From Amaurobius ferox (lineage: Eukaryota > Arthropoda > Arachnida > Araneae > Amaurobiidae): a stretch of DNA of 64,000 nucleotides. This document shows positions 11,354 to 23,830 of the stretch, one piece after another (the first letter of the stretch is position 1; each line of letters begins with the position of its first letter). The position numbers and the translations under genes are program-made. The stretch is from assembly GCA_951213105.1 (NCBI GenBank), contig OX578153.1:54188020-54252019 (forward strand). The letters are read 5' to 3'. The notes beneath the pieces were generated by a model, which saw nothing but the letters and a program-made list of their open reading frames with translations, was not told where the DNA came from and did not search any database.

Positions 11354-11473
11354 TCTATATAAATAACAATGAACATCTTGTATGTATGTGTGTATGCGTA
11401 TGTGCGTGTTTGTGTCTAAAAATATAGAACACGTTTCGAGTTTCATAGATTAGGGGGTTATCTAGGTATTAAT
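11354..11473 (+). mobile_element. Helitron 5'-end fragment
   Basis: The fragment begins TCTATATAAATAACAATG after an A and runs into a TG-rich segment, which is the 5' pattern of the complete Helitrons elsewhere in the window. No 3' CTAG end was identified before the R2 repeat starts. Confidence 0.5.
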
Positions 11474-12177
11474 AAACAAGAAAGATCAATCATGCATAAA
11501 ACATTGATTATGAAAGACTTTTCAATTGCAATGCAATTTTATTTAAGCATTTCTAAAATGCAATACATTCAGCGGTGTTATTTTTAAAATTATCACCGTA
11601 CTTCAACAATTCATTCTATTTGAAAACTTCATTCAAAACAAATAAACTTTATTCAAATAACGTCATCGAAATATAAATCGCCTAGCTCTCTATATAAAAG
11701 CAGTGAATATTTCATTCATAAACTTTTTTATTTTCCTTTCATTCAGCGGCAATATTTTCAAAATTATCACAATACTATAATAACTTATTTTACTTAAAAA
11801 CTTAAAACCATGGATGCAAAAGTAGTTTCTATGGAATAATTTGAATATTACCTAAAATTTTCGAAGCAATTTGTGAATTTTAAATCTGCTTAAAAAATGT
11901 TTGAAAAATTAGGTCCCATAGGGTTCAATGTATTTCATTTTTTCAACCCGGATTCAATCCAACACTAATTGGGTGATATTATTCATTTATATTCCCATAG
12001 GTCCCACAGACAGTCTAAATAACATACTCCAATTTCATTTTGATTAATTTCATTTGATCTATTGATTTCTAAAATTTCATTTTGATCATTTTTACGGCAG
12101 TTATCGTGCTAACGGACAGACAGACAGACAGAATGAACAAAGTCATAAACACTTTTCAACTTTGTTGTAAAGTGTTA
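11474..12177 (+). mobile_element. R2 non-autonomous repeat, internally deleted copy
   Basis: R2 copies begin aacaagaaagatcaatcatg with a hairpin (AATCAAT / ATTGATT) and end in (GACA)n, aatgaacaaagtcataaac and a terminal hairpin AACACTTT / AAAGTGTT. This copy lacks roughly 500 bp of the interior between the ccatgga phrase and the block starting tatggaataatttgaa, compared with 35306-36612. No coding capacity. Confidence 0.7.
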
Positions 12178-12345
12178 AAAAGTGCAATTAAACCTTCCAT
12201 AGACAAACCGACATTTACAGACGATATTTATTCCGCAAATTTATTTGAAGAAAATATGTGACTTAGCAAAAAATTTAAATTAAGTGTGTTTATGCAATGG
12301 ACATTTTTATTAAATATTTACCAATTTAAATAATAAAGAAATGTA

Positions 12346-13093
12346 TCTATATAAAAAACGGCAATGTCTGTCTGTCTTTCTGTGTATGTGACTTATACTA
12401 ATATAGGCTCAGCGACCGCACGTAGGAGAGCTAAGAAATTTAGCAATCGGAGACCCGGGAGGGTGAGAAGGTGGCACGTGAAAACCGATTTTTAAAATTT
12501 GAATTATTTTTTTTGTTATTTAATATTTTATGCGATTTCGACAGTTTTTTTTCCCTTTTTTCTCCACCATCCAGACATCGTAGAGAAAAACAAATCACAC
12601 GACCGGAAGTAGCAGACAATTGCGAGTAAAAATATATCAATTTCAAATCTTAGGGTCAAATTTTAATATTTTTTAAAGATTTTAATACAAAAGTCTCTTT
12701 CGGCTCAAATAAACGAACTTTCGTTTCTAAATTCTCGCGTCGGGAAAAGTACCGACAATTTTGGCTAATAATTTACATTTTTAGAACGCTCAAAGATCAC
12801 GCTTTCTTACAAGCTCAATCTGGTCAAGAAATAATAAAAAGTAGCCGCAAGATCCGTATTTTAAGGAAGTAATGATTTTCAATTTCTCGGCCAAACCGCG
12901 AAAGAAGAGATCGATTTTTCACCCACATGCGCGCGCAGATGCACGGTGTTTCTATGGTGGAATGCAGGTGACGTTCTGACGTCACAGTTCTGAGAATGGA
13001 ACATTCAATATTTGTGCCTGCCAAATAATGAATGTACGTCATTAAACTAAAACAAACGATCCATTTTATTTGAATAAATCATTCATCCATTTT
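12346..13093 (+). mobile_element. Helitron family HB, 5' portion without its own 3' end
   Basis: It starts A|TCTATATAAAAAACGGC and continues with gctcagcgaccg, gaaatttagcaatcgga and the conserved gcgcgcaga block. It parallels 13094-13770 closely and is then cut off where the full HB copy begins. It has no hairpin plus CTAG of its own. Confidence 0.65.
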
Positions 13094-13761
13094 TCTATAT
13101 AATAAAAGGCAATATCTGTCTGTGTGTCTGTCTTATACACTATAGGCTCAGCGACCGAGCGTTGCAGAGCTACGAAATTTAGCAATCGGAGGCCCGGGGA
13201 TGGGAAGGAGACACGTGAAAACCGATTTTTAAAATTGGAATTATTTTTTTTTTTTGTTATTTAGTGTTTATGTGATTTCGACCGCTTTTCCCTCCTTTTT
13301 CACCTTCTTTCTCCATCATCCAGACGTCGTAGAGAAAAACAAATCACAACGCAGGACAGAGCAGACAAATGCGAGTAAAAATATATCAATTTCAAATCTC
13401 AAGAACAAATTCTAATATTTTTTAAAGATTTTAAAACAGAAGTCACTTTCGGCTCAAAAAAACAAACTTTCGTTTTCAAATCCTCACGTCGGGAAAAGTA
13501 CCGACAATTTCAACTAATAATTTGCATTTTTGAAAAGCTCAAAAGTCAGGCTTTCTTACAAGCCCATTCTGGTCAAGAAATAAGAAAATGTAGCCGCACT
13601 ATCCGGATTTTAAGGAAGTAATGATTTTCAATTTCTACGCCAAACCGCGAAGGAAGGATCGATATTTCACCCACCTGCGCGCGCAGACGCACGGTGTTTC
13701 TATGGTGTAAGGGAGGTGGGCGAGGTTATGACGTCACGGTTCTGACCTACGGATATTTTAA

Positions 13762-14075
13762 ATGATGGAATTAAGAGCTTAGCATATGGTAATTATAAAA
13801 TTTAATTGATTGAATTATGGTGGATTGAATTGTGGTGATGTATTGTATACGTCGGGTGGTGGTAACAGTATACAGAGTGAAATTATTATATTTATATAAA
13901 ATGATTATATTTATTAGAAAATTCCGTTATATTTTTAATGGTGGAATTAAGAGCTTAGCATATGGTCATTGTAAAATTTAAATGATTAAATTATGGTAGA
14001 TTGAATTGTGGTGATGTATTGTATACATCAGGTGGTGGTAACAGTATACAGAGTGAAATTATTATATTTATATGA
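13762..14075 (+). repeat. Direct duplication of about 175 bp inside Helitron HB
   Basis: The phrases ggaattaagagcttagcata, ggtgatgtattgtata, ggtggtggtaacagtatac and gtgaaattattatattta occur twice in the same order, about 174 bp apart. A shorter third partial copy is near 14490-14530. Confidence 0.75.
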
Positions 14076-14107
14076 AATTTTTATATTTATTATTTTATTT
14101 ATTATAT

Positions 14108-14480
14108 TATATTTATTATATTTGCAAATGGCATCAGTGATTGCTTTTTATACGGTTTTTGGCCTAGGGACAATTAGAAACAGAATAAGTGTTTACTTTT
14201 TATACGGTTTTTGGCATAGGGACAATTAAAAACCGAATTAGTGTTTGGTGGTATCTGGCTAATATATTTGGGCCATGCTCTTGCTACCCATGCGAATATC
14301 CTGATGAGAATATTCGCATAGATAATAAATTATATTTGCAAATGTCATCAGTGATTGCTTGTTATACGGTTTTTGGCTTAGGGACAATTACAAACCGAAT
14401 AAGTGTTTGCTTTTTGTACGGTTTTTGACCAAGGGACATTTAAAAACTGAATTAGTGTTTGCTTTTTATAAGGTTTTTGG
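14108..14480 (+). repeat. 51-bp interspersed minisatellite inside Helitron HB
   Basis: About five units contain tttttatacggtttttgg, ctagggacaatta and accgaataagtgtttg, with starts near 14145, 14196, 14361, 14411 and 14461. A 115-bp spacer lies between the second and third units. Frames encoding repeated FYTVFGLGTI-like phrases are a by-product. Confidence 0.75.
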
Positions 14481-15129
14481 CTCATTATGCTGGATTGAAT
14501 TGTGGCGATGTATTGTTTACATCTGGAGGTGGTTGGGACCACAATGGAAAAACTTAAACACTGAAGAAATAAAAAAATAAATAAAAAGAAAGTTATGGAG
14601 ATTGTCGCGGCGCATTTATGCATCGGGTGGTGGTGGGGACAATCTTTAAAAAGAAAACTTTTTTTCGCTGAGCAGCATCGTTAAACAGCATCGTTATTTC
14701 TTAAATACTGAATTCACATTCAACATCTTGAATCTCAAAAATACTTTCATGTCACTTGCGATGCAATACTAAAATGCAGACAAACGGATACAATTTCATT
14801 TATGTAAATCAAGAAATAGAGGAACATACCTCTATAAAAAACATAGGAGCGGCTGTGAGTACACATCAAAGGGATCCTTTTCCTAGGGTAACATGTACAG
14901 AAATCCTCAGAATCTCACAGTTCACAAACATTAGAATAAATTCACTTTACAAGTCAATTTTCAAGAACCCCCCTAGAACATTATTTTTCATCTTAAAATT
15001 TCATTATTAGTTTCAACGTCATTAAACTAAAACAAACTCTGTTAACTCCACGGGGTTATGGCGCCAGCGAATTTGCCACGGTCAGAATTTTCAAGGGTAG
15101 CGAATATTCTGGTCGCCGAAGGCGGCTAG

Positions 15130-15478
15130 TATAAAATGAATTTTATCCAAAATAAATAAAATTGAAAATTTTTCTGTCTGCCTGGATGTGTGTGCGTGTT
15201 TGTCTCATAATCACGGGAGAACGGCGTCACTGTATTTCATGAAACTTTTTGGGAAGACTCGGCATGGTCCTCTTTAAAATTTAGTCCATGTTACAAGTTT
15301 CTATGACCAAAAATTGTCACGATATTAATAAGAAAACAAACCTTCCACAAAGATAGCACTATTGAAACGATATTTTTTTTCTGCAAAAATTTACGGAAAT
15401 TGGAAGAAAATTGCATCTTTTCCTTAGCAACTGCATTAAATCCAATGTGTTTATGCCACAGATGACTTTTATAAAGTA
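15130..15478. other. Spacer between two Helitrons, possible degraded Helitron end
   Basis: After the HB terminus the sequence ccaaaataaataaaattg, then a TG-rich run and aatcacgggagaacggcgtcact, looks like another Helitron 5' region (compare the 5' side of family HA). No complete element is delimited. Confidence 0.4.
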
Positions 15479-17706
15479 CTAACAGCATACCCGTTCTTCG
15501 TACGGAATATATAAAGAAACTTATAATTCGCAATCATGTGCAAATTCTGTTAAAATATTAAATTTATTGCTCCTAAAGAGAAGTTTAAGAATATCTGTTC
15601 TCACTATGCAAAATTATCTTCACGGGCAGATTTGAAGAATAAAACATCCTGGCCCCTTTTGTAAGCAAATTTACAAAAAAAAGAGGAATTGAATCAATAT
15701 ACGCAACCCCGTACTACTTATATTGCCGCAGATTAGAAAATATGCCAGTGTGTTAGTAGAAGATTACCCGTATTACAATATGAGTCTCAAAAATATTTTC
15801 CAAAATAAAAGAGATGACGTAATAAATTGAAAATATCAATAATTCCCATAATCTTTATACCAGAAGGTCGTAATTGATTCCACTATATGCTAATATATAT
15901 CAAAATATATGCATATATACCTGTACTACTTATATTCTCGTACATTAGAAGATATAATGCATTTGTAGAAGATTACTCGTACAACGTACTATATATGAGT
16001 TTCAACAATTTTCGTCATAATAAAACAATGGCAAAATAATTTGAAAATATCAATAATCCCTGAATCAACAGTCCCCGAAAATATCAATTATAATAATGTT
16101 TAAACCTGAAGACCGTAATTGATATTATCCAGTCAAAAATGGAATATCAATGACATTTATTTTATATACATATCTTTATTATTCAAATAGGAAAAGATTC
16201 AATATAAAATCGTATGCCGCATAACACATTGGATCCGTTGCTAAGCGACATGATATCATTTGCTTTAAATAAATTGATGGAAATCATATCGTCTGAATAA
16301 TGCGATCTCCATGGAAGGTTTGGCGATATTTTAGTCAATTTAGCGATAACTTAAAAAATCGCCAAATTTATCGCCAAGAGGGACAATAGAACTGATAGTC
16401 CCATTTTGCGACAAATTGACGAAACATCATCACAATACTATCCCCTAACAAAACACAATTATTTTCATTTATTAAGCGCGATTTTATCAATTCCATGATA
16501 TTTTTATGGACTCAAAAGTACTTTTATCAATTTCGTGATATTAAAAAAATTCGTTAAATGTGTTACTAAGTAGGATGGATGGACTGACCGACAAATGCTA
16601 CCAAAACATCATTTCAGTACTCTATTCTAAAAAACAAATCATTGATTTGCGTCAATTTTATAAATTTGGAAACATTTCTGCTAATTTGTTTTAAGAGATG
16701 TTACCAAGTTATTTAGAGATATTCCGCTAAATTCGTAGCTCTGACTTTGCAGATCTGAAGAATAACATATCCTGCTCCCGTTTGTATATACTAAATGAAA
16801 ACATTGAAATTGTATTACAAGATACACCCGTTCTACTCTTTTTCTGCTTCAACAATCGGCTAAATGAATTTATTGGGTAAACACAATATATGAGTTTATT
16901 AGCTAAACACAATATATGAGCTGGAAACCTCTTTGCTAAAATAAATGAAAGTGATGTACGCTGTCCGCAATTTATATAATTAAAAGAACAATCAAACCGT
17001 TCATTTAAAAAATGTATTTTTACAACCATTTATTTATTATCCAAATAGAAAAAATAATAATAAATATTAACAACACATTTAATTTCATTCCGTTGCCGAG
17101 CAACATGATATAAGATAGAATCTTCCTCATAAAATGTGAAATTTAATAGCCATTTTGATTTCTTTATACTTTTCATTGTTCAGTAAAAGCTTGTGAAATA
17201 TAAACCAAGGAGATGGATGTCCCATTTAAATCATGTTTCGAACAATTCATGTTTTCAGAAAGTGACTAATTAGTGCAAAAAATTTCCCCCCAAACTCAGA
17301 TATACAGTTTATAATTCACTTTCAAACGATTTTCAAACTTTTCGTTTTGATAAACCACGGAGTTAGAGAATTGAACTCCCAGGAAAAAGTTTCGTTTTTC
17401 ATTAATATCTCGACAACCCCTGGTCTTAGATACTCGAAATTTGGGCTAAATTTATAGAAGGCTATTTAAAGGCTATCTACAAAATTTCATCAAATTCAAT
17501 TTAGCCGATGATGAGACAAACGAAAATGTCGTTTTTTACAAATATCTCGAGAACCACTAATCGTATAAACTCTATACATGGACTAAATTTTAAGTGGGAC
17601 TATTTCCAGGCTACCCATCAAATTTCATCAAATTCGGTTCGGCCGTTCTCCCGTGATGACGGGACAGACAGACAGACAGACAGATTTTCATTTTTATTTA
17701 TATAGA
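15479..17706 (-). mobile_element. Non-autonomous Helitron, family HA, copy 1
   Basis: Read on the minus strand, it starts TCTATATAAATAAAAATG with a (CTGT)n run. It ends with hairpin CCGT / ACGG, then gtatgctg and TTAG, a one-base change from CTAG. It lies between an A (15478) and a T (17707) with no target duplication, as expected for Helitrons. The 2.2 kb interior has no recognisable protein. Three related copies lie at 43884-49680. Confidence 0.75.
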
Positions 17707-18209
17707 TTTTCCTTTTTAAGTAATAAAAGAAATTGTATATAAAAATAAATTTTATCGGAATAGTATTTCTGACTAGATTATATCAATTACGGGTTTTGGT
17801 TTTAAATTTTAAGGGAATTGTTGATATTTTCAATTTCTTATTTATTTTGGTGAGATATTTTTAAAATTCATATATTTGTGTTTAGCCGATTGTAGAGCTT
17901 CTTAGCCAATCAAATTTAATATTTTCCCAATTTTTTACGAAAGGGAGCAGGACATTGTAATCTTCAGACTTGCCTGGAAAGATATTATTTTCCCTGCAAC
18001 ACATGGATGTACAATGTATAAGGAACGTATTGGAATTATATCGAATATCGCAACTCGAGTTTTTGACGGATCTACACGTTTTGGTACCTCTAGAATACAA
18101 AAAAACTATTTTTACCGTGGCGTCTGTATGTGTATGTGCGTCTGTGTGTCTGCGTCTGTATGTCTGTGTCTCTGTGTCTGTGAGTCTGTGTGTCTGCGTA
18201 TCTGTCTGT

Positions 18210-18790
18210 GCAATATTTGTATCCACTCTAACTCAAGAAATAATTGACCAAATTTCATAAAATTTTATAGATAAATCACTTGTGGGTGACACTGATACTG
18301 ATTAGATTTTGGCACGAGTCGGGATAAAAAAACCTGCACTTTTTTGCAAAATCACCAGAAAAATTATCTGTATCCACTCTGTTTGAAACACTAATAGACC
18401 GAATTTCACAAAATTTTGTAGTTACGTGACTTGGGGGTTACCCTGGTGCTGATAAGTTTATGGTAGGATTCGGGATAAAAGATTATCTTTTTTCGAGAAA
18501 TGGTCAGCAGAAATTGTCTGTATTCACTCTAGTTGAAAAACTAATAGGTCAAACTTCATAAAATTTAGTAGGTAAATCACGTGTAGGCTACTCTGGTGCT
18601 GATTAGATTTCGATATAATTCGGATAAAAATAATCTTTTATGCGGAATGGCCAGCAAAAATGGACTGTTTTCACACTAGCTAAAACACTAATGAACCAAA
18701 TTTCACAAAATTTGGCAAATGAATCACTTACGGGATACCCTGGTGCTGATAAGATTTTGGCACTATTCGAAATGACAGAACCTACTTCTT
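18210..18790 (+). repeat. Four tandem units of about 145 bp inside R3b
   Basis: Units start near 18218, 18369, 18519 and 18666. Each reads ccactct, then accgaatttcacaaaattt, then ctggtgctgattagattt, then a cgggataaaa-like and a gcgaaatggccagca-like block. The same unit occurs twice in copy 1 (6503-6840) and once in the copy at 39.5 kb. Confidence 0.8.
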
Positions 18791-18923
18791 TTGTGAAATA
18801 GCCCATGAAAATCCTTTAAATCTAAAATAAAAGACTATGCATGCTCAAATGTATCACTTAAGTGCTTGGTTTATACGTAATATTTTACGATAAAAAGAAT
18901 AAAACCACCCCCTAGGATTATTT

Positions 18924-18957
18924 CTGGTAGGTCGGACGGTCTGGGTCTCAACAACTA
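18924..18957 (+). repeat. Fragment of tRNA-SINE 3' part
   Basis: The run ctggtaggtcggacggtctg followed by ggtctcaacaac is the 3' end of SINE1 (complement at 36704-36750), embedded in the R3b copy between two ccctaggatta phrases. Confidence 0.6.
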
Positions 18958-19345
18958 CACCCCCCTAGGATTACCCTCTAGGATTGACCTCTAGTATTAG
19001 CCGTTCACGACATATTTTAGTTTTTTCGCATTTTTGCTACGCGGCTTTTGAATTGTGCAGTTACCAAATGAAAACGAAAATTGAGCAGGAAAAATCAATC
19101 ATACATAAATCATTGATTATGAAACACTTTCCAACTTCAATGCAATTTTATATAAACATCTCTAAAATGCGATATATTCCTCGGTAATATTTTTAAAATT
19201 ATCACAATACTACATCAATTTATTATGTATGAAAACATCATCGAAAACAAATGAACTTTATTCAAATGACGTCATCGAAATATAATTCGGCTCTACATAA
19301 AAGCAGCATTCCATTCATAAACATTGTTTCATTCCTTTCATTCAG

Positions 19346-21030
19346 CTAAGAACATGAGAATCACGAAAACTTCAATTCCGCCCATTAATGGCTTACATTC
19401 TCTCGCCCAGACTGCGGAGGAAAAAGCTAATGCTATTGCAGATAGCTTGGAACTCCAATTCACTCCACACGAAGACCCAAACTTCAGCCATACTTACACA
19501 AGCACTTTACACGATTTCCAACAGACCAATCAGAATGCTTTAAACGTACAAGCACCAAACGACCTCGAGTCCATACACTTGGCTGAAGTTCACAATATCA
19601 TACATAGCTTCAAAGCAAAGAAATCACCTGGCTCTGATAAGATCAGCAACAGAATGCTGAAGAATCTTCCTGTTTTTTATGAGTGCTGGCTCACCGTGCT
19701 CCTTAATCATATGTTGGAACTTCGATACTTTCCCCAGAGTTGGTAGACTGCTGATGTCATCCCTCTCTTCAAAAAAGGTCAAAATCCAAATTCAGCTGAT
19801 AGCTACAGACCTATCAGCCTTCTATCTAGCCTTTCCAAAATTTTTGAGTTAGTGTTGCTTAGACGTTTGACTAGTTTCTGCAGATCGAAAGACATTTTAA
19901 TTCCTGAACAGCACGACTTTCGATCTGATTTTTCCACGCATTCCCAACTCATGCGTGTAGTGGAAACTATTCACAAAAACTCTACCAACAAGCAGTATAC
20001 CAGCATAGTATTTTTTGATATCAGTAAAGCTTTTGATAAAACCTTTATTCCGGGTCTGCTCACCAAGCTGGTCCGACTTGGTATTTCGACACAACTTTTG
20101 GCTCTCATCAACTCGTATCTTGCTAAACGTTCTTTCCGCGTACGAGTTGAAGATTCTTACTCTTCTCTTCGGCCAATCAGAGCCGGGGTCCCACAGGGCG
20201 GAAATCTTAGCCCACTCTTATTCAACTTATATATCAACGATATACCCAAGATCCCGCAGGTACAGCTGGCCATCTTTGCAGATGACACAGCCCTGATTTC
20301 TAGAAGCTTATCACCTAAATTCGCTATTAATACACTCCAAAGCTACATAAAGAATAGTCTTGAGCACTGGCTCGTGACCTGGAGAATCAAAATTAATCCG
20401 ACCAAGAGTGCAGTTGTCATTTTTCGACCGAACTACCGAGAACTTAGACTCAGTAACTTCTCCCTTAAAATTTTCAATGATCCGATCCCCTTTTCACAGT
20501 CTGCAAAATATTTGGGCGTCACAATTGACTCCAAATTAATTTTCGCTGAGCATATTACTAATAAAATTGCATCTGCTAACAAAACCTTTGTAGCCCTCCT
20601 CCCACTTCTCGGTAGAAAGTCTCACTTGTCCCTTTATAATAAACTGCTCATCTACAAACAAATCATTGCACCTGCGTTTTTGTATGCTTGTCCTGTATGG
20701 GGCTCGGCTGCAAAAACGCACATCGAGAAATTGCAAGTGTTTCAAAATAAAGTCTTGCGCTGTATTGTAAATGCGCCCTGGTTTGTCCAGAACGAGGTGA
20801 TTCATCATGACCTTAAAGTCCCACACGTTGCTGGGCACATTCGGAAAACTTCTCAAAATTTTTTCAGGAAGAATGCTAGCAAACCCTGCCTGAGTGGTGT
20901 CGATAGTAGCTACGACACTTCCACGACTTCCTATCTTGGGAAAAGAAGGCCTAGACACCTTCTCACCGGGCCTGCGGTGCCTCCATGGAAGCGCCCCAGA
21001 TATTCTGCGCCCCAGGCAGGCGTTTCCTAA
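19346..21030 (+). pseudogene. LINE reverse transcriptase with one premature stop
   Basis: One reading frame spans the whole segment, broken only by TAG at 19744-19746 just after FPQSW, where relatives usually have a Lys or similar before ADVIPLFKKG. RT landmarks are SADSYRPISLLSSLSKIFE, IVFFDISKAFD (catalytic D), AGVPQGGNLSPLLFNLYIND, and FADDTAL with the catalytic DD near 20280. YLGVTID and the thumb/C-terminal region (PVWGSAAKTHIEKLQVFQNK) follow. This pattern matches the mobile-element jockey RT family. The near-intact frame suggests a fairly recent loss of function. Confidence 0.85.
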
Positions 21031-21611
21031 CCTCGATCGCCGGCCGACGTTGAAGTCGCACTATTTCACTCCGGAGCTGCCTCGGCAGACCCGGAGTGAA
21101 ATGGAGCGTTCTGATTCGTCCTCCCCGGCGTACTCACAATCCCCTTGTTTTTGCTTTGCCCGCGCCTTTAATGCCAGCCCGGTCACTCTTTGAGTTAGAT
21201 ATACTAACTCAGGTTAGACTTTGTAGATAATCTTAAATGTACTTTTTTAATGTTTAATATTTTAATATTCTAAACTGTAAATTTAATGTAATGTGTGCCT
21301 GATAATGGCCTTCTTTTTTCACAACTTGAGGGACGGAACTTGTAAATAAAAACTTAAACTTAACTGTAAATACCTTATAACTGTACTTTAATTTATCTCT
21401 TGCTACTGCAAATCATTTATAATATAATTATTACTAAATTAATTCATAGACTTGATTAAGAATAACTTTAATTATAATTCTACTGCACTGTAACTTAAAT
21501 TGTAAAACTTATGCTATACTTCATCGTGCATTTCTATTGGTCACCAGCCCTTGGCCCAGCCCCCTTTTCTCTTGCAGCCACTGCAGCTCAGTACGTATAC
21601 AGACCTTGGAA
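19346..21611 (+). mobile_element. 5'-truncated jockey-clade LINE
   Basis: It is a non-LTR retrotransposon keeping the reverse transcriptase and a 3' UTR but lacking the gag ORF and apparently the endonuclease, as is typical of 5' truncation by target-primed reverse transcription. The 3' flank is A-rich (aataaaaacttaaacttaac near 21344-21365). The exact 3' end is uncertain; R2 resumes at about 21612. Confidence 0.75.
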
Positions 21612-22713
21612 GTACAAGTAATTTAACTCTATACTTAAAACTTCATCGAAGAAATCGTCTGGTTCTCTGTGTAAATTCAATGAATGTTTCATTCATGTCA
21701 TCTATATTGCAGACTCCATGAGCTAAATTTTGCGCTAAAAATATGCAGCAATTCTTATGCAACTCATTCTATATCTTTTGGTATTTGCATTCACCATAAG
21801 TGATAATTAGGCTTCGTTGTAAAAATAATCAAAGTTTGATGATCATTTAAACTCAAATAGATTGTAATTGCGTTGTTTCAGTATGTAGATGCACAGAATT
21901 TAAGCAAAAATAAAGCGGTTTTAGGACGGATACAACACTAAATATGAATTAGAAGACTTTAAAAATCTCGATTTTGACACAATTTGACAGATTTTGAAGT
22001 GGGTCGAGTGATCTCTTCATATAATGGTCACGTGATCTCTTCATATATAAAGGGTATAATTATTATTTTAAATTTTATTTAAAAAACTACTGAATATATT
22101 TTGCTGAAAATTTTTTATATATTTTATGGGATAATTTGAATATTTCTCAAAACTTTTGAAAGCAATTTGTGAATTTAATTTCGCTTAATAAATTTTTGAA
22201 AAATTGGGTCATATAGGGTTCAATGTATTTCATTTTTTCAACCGGGTTCAAATCAAAACTAATTGGGTGATATAATTCATTTATATTCCTATAGGTCCCA
22301 CAGACCATCTGAACAACAAACTAAAATTTCATTTTGATAAATTCATTTTTACCGACAGACATACAGACAGAATGAACAACGTCATAAACGCTTTTTAACT
22401 ATGTTGTAAAGTGTTAATAAAAAGTGCCAATTCAGTGTAATTTCAAATAATTATGCTTATTATTTTGTACATTTAAACTCAATTTAAGAAATTATTGACG
22501 AAATAAAGAGAACAGCAATATGAGTCTGCAGAGAAAATCATGTGCTGCCCACGTCAGATATTTTTATAGCCGGACCAAATATCCTTCTACTTCTTTTTAG
22601 GAGAATCAACTCAAATATTGTAATTGAATGTTTTGAATAATGGTGTCATTTAGAATACTACAATAATATGCGCATATTTCAAATCACGAGTAACGACTGT
22701 TATATTTATATTA

Positions 22714-22903
22714 TCTATATAAATAAAATTATAAGTTATATTTTTATTATATAAATAAAATTGTAAGTTATGCCTGTCTGCTTACTATCTCTGCTGCTAC
22801 TATCTCTGCTGTCTACTATCTCTGGAGAACTCACCTCTGTCATTTTAGTTAGAATCATTATGAAATTTCAAAAAAATTCACTGTTTTGTGAATTTGAGAT
22901 TTT
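22714..22903 (+). mobile_element. Helitron 5'-end fragments
   Basis: TCTATATAAATAAAATTATA follows an A at 22713. A second, very similar phrase (tatataaataaaattgtaag) lies about 30 bp further on, followed by ctgtctgct. No 3' terminus was found before the inverted R2 copy. Confidence 0.4.
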
Positions 22904-23830
22904 TTAACACTTTGTAACATAGTTGAAATGTGTTTATAACTTTGTTCATTCTGTCTGTCTTTCAAACATTTTTAAGCAACTTTAAAATTCGCAAATTGCT
23001 TCGAAAATTTTAGAAAATATTAAAATAATCCCATAAAATATATAAAAAAAATTTCAGAAAAATATATTCAGTAGTCTTTTAAATAAAAATTAAAATAATT
23101 ATTACACCCTTTATATGAAGAGATTACGTGATCATTATATGAGGAGATCACGTGACCCACTTCAAAATAAAATATGGCATCTATCTTGTGTCAAAATCGT
23201 GATATTTAAAGTTCTTTTTAATTCATATTTAGTGTTGTATCCGTCCTAAAACAGCTTTATTTTTGCTTAATTTCTATGCATCTGTATTCTGAAACAACAC
23301 AATTACAATGTATTTGAGTTTAAATGATCATCGAACTTTGATTATTTCTACAACGAAACCTAATTTTCACTTATAGAGAACGTAAACAGATTAGATTGTA
23401 AGATGAGTTGTAGAAAAATTGCTGAATTTCTTTAACACAAAATCATTTTGTTCTGGAGTCTGCAATATAGATGATATGAATGAAACATTCATTGATTTTA
23501 GAGTTAAATTACTTTTACCTCCATGGTTTTAAGTTTTTAAGTAAAATAAATTATTGTAGTACTGTGATGAATGAAAAAAAAATGTATGAATAAAGTATTT
23601 ACTGTTCTTATATACAGAGAACAAGGCGATTTATATTTCGATGACGTCATTTGAATCAAGTTCGTTTTTTTTCGATGAAGTTTTAAATTTTCAAATATAA
23701 TTAATTATTACAGTATTTTGATAATTTTAAAAATATTACCACTAAATGTATCACATTTTAGACATGTTTAAATAAAACTAGACTTAGAAAGTGTTTCATA
23801 ATCTATGCATAATTGATCTTTCTTGTATGA
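22904..23830 (-). mobile_element. R2 repeat, inverted copy
   Basis: It begins with the terminal hairpin phrase ttaacactttgtaacatag and ttcattctgtctgtc. It ends with ttgatctttcttgta, the complement of the R2 start. With 19086-22417 it forms a head-on pair separated by about 490 bp. Confidence 0.7.

Larger units (their letters stand above)
13094..15129 (+). mobile_element. Non-autonomous Helitron, family HB, full length
   Basis: The 5' end is TCTATATAATAAAAGGC. The 3' end is a hairpin GCC-gaa-GGC followed by gg and CTAG at 15126-15129, with T next. These are the termini expected of Helitrons. The interior holds a 175-bp direct duplication and a 51-bp minisatellite, but no Rep/helicase, so it must be mobilised in trans. 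Small open frames inside come from the minisatellite. Confidence 0.75.
19086..22417 (+). mobile_element. R2 repeat copy interrupted by a jockey-type LINE
   Basis: The left part has ggaaaaatcaatcatacata and ends at the cctttcattcag phrase (19345). The right part resumes near 21612 with aagtacaagtaatttaactc and ends at tgttgtaaagtgtta. About 60 bp of R2 present in other copies around the junction is missing, so the LINE insertion removed a little target DNA or the junction later decayed. Confidence 0.7.
17989..22570 (+). mobile_element. R3b repeat copy 2, split by an R2 insertion
   Basis: The left part runs from ttccctgcaacacatgg to about 19085, ending gaaaacgaaaattga. After the R2 copy it resumes at about 22418 with ataaaaagtgccaattcag and finishes aaaatcatgtgctgcccacg. 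The intact copy at 39506-40226 reads through this point (gaaaattgaataaaaagtgcc), giving an empty-site control. Confidence 0.75.
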
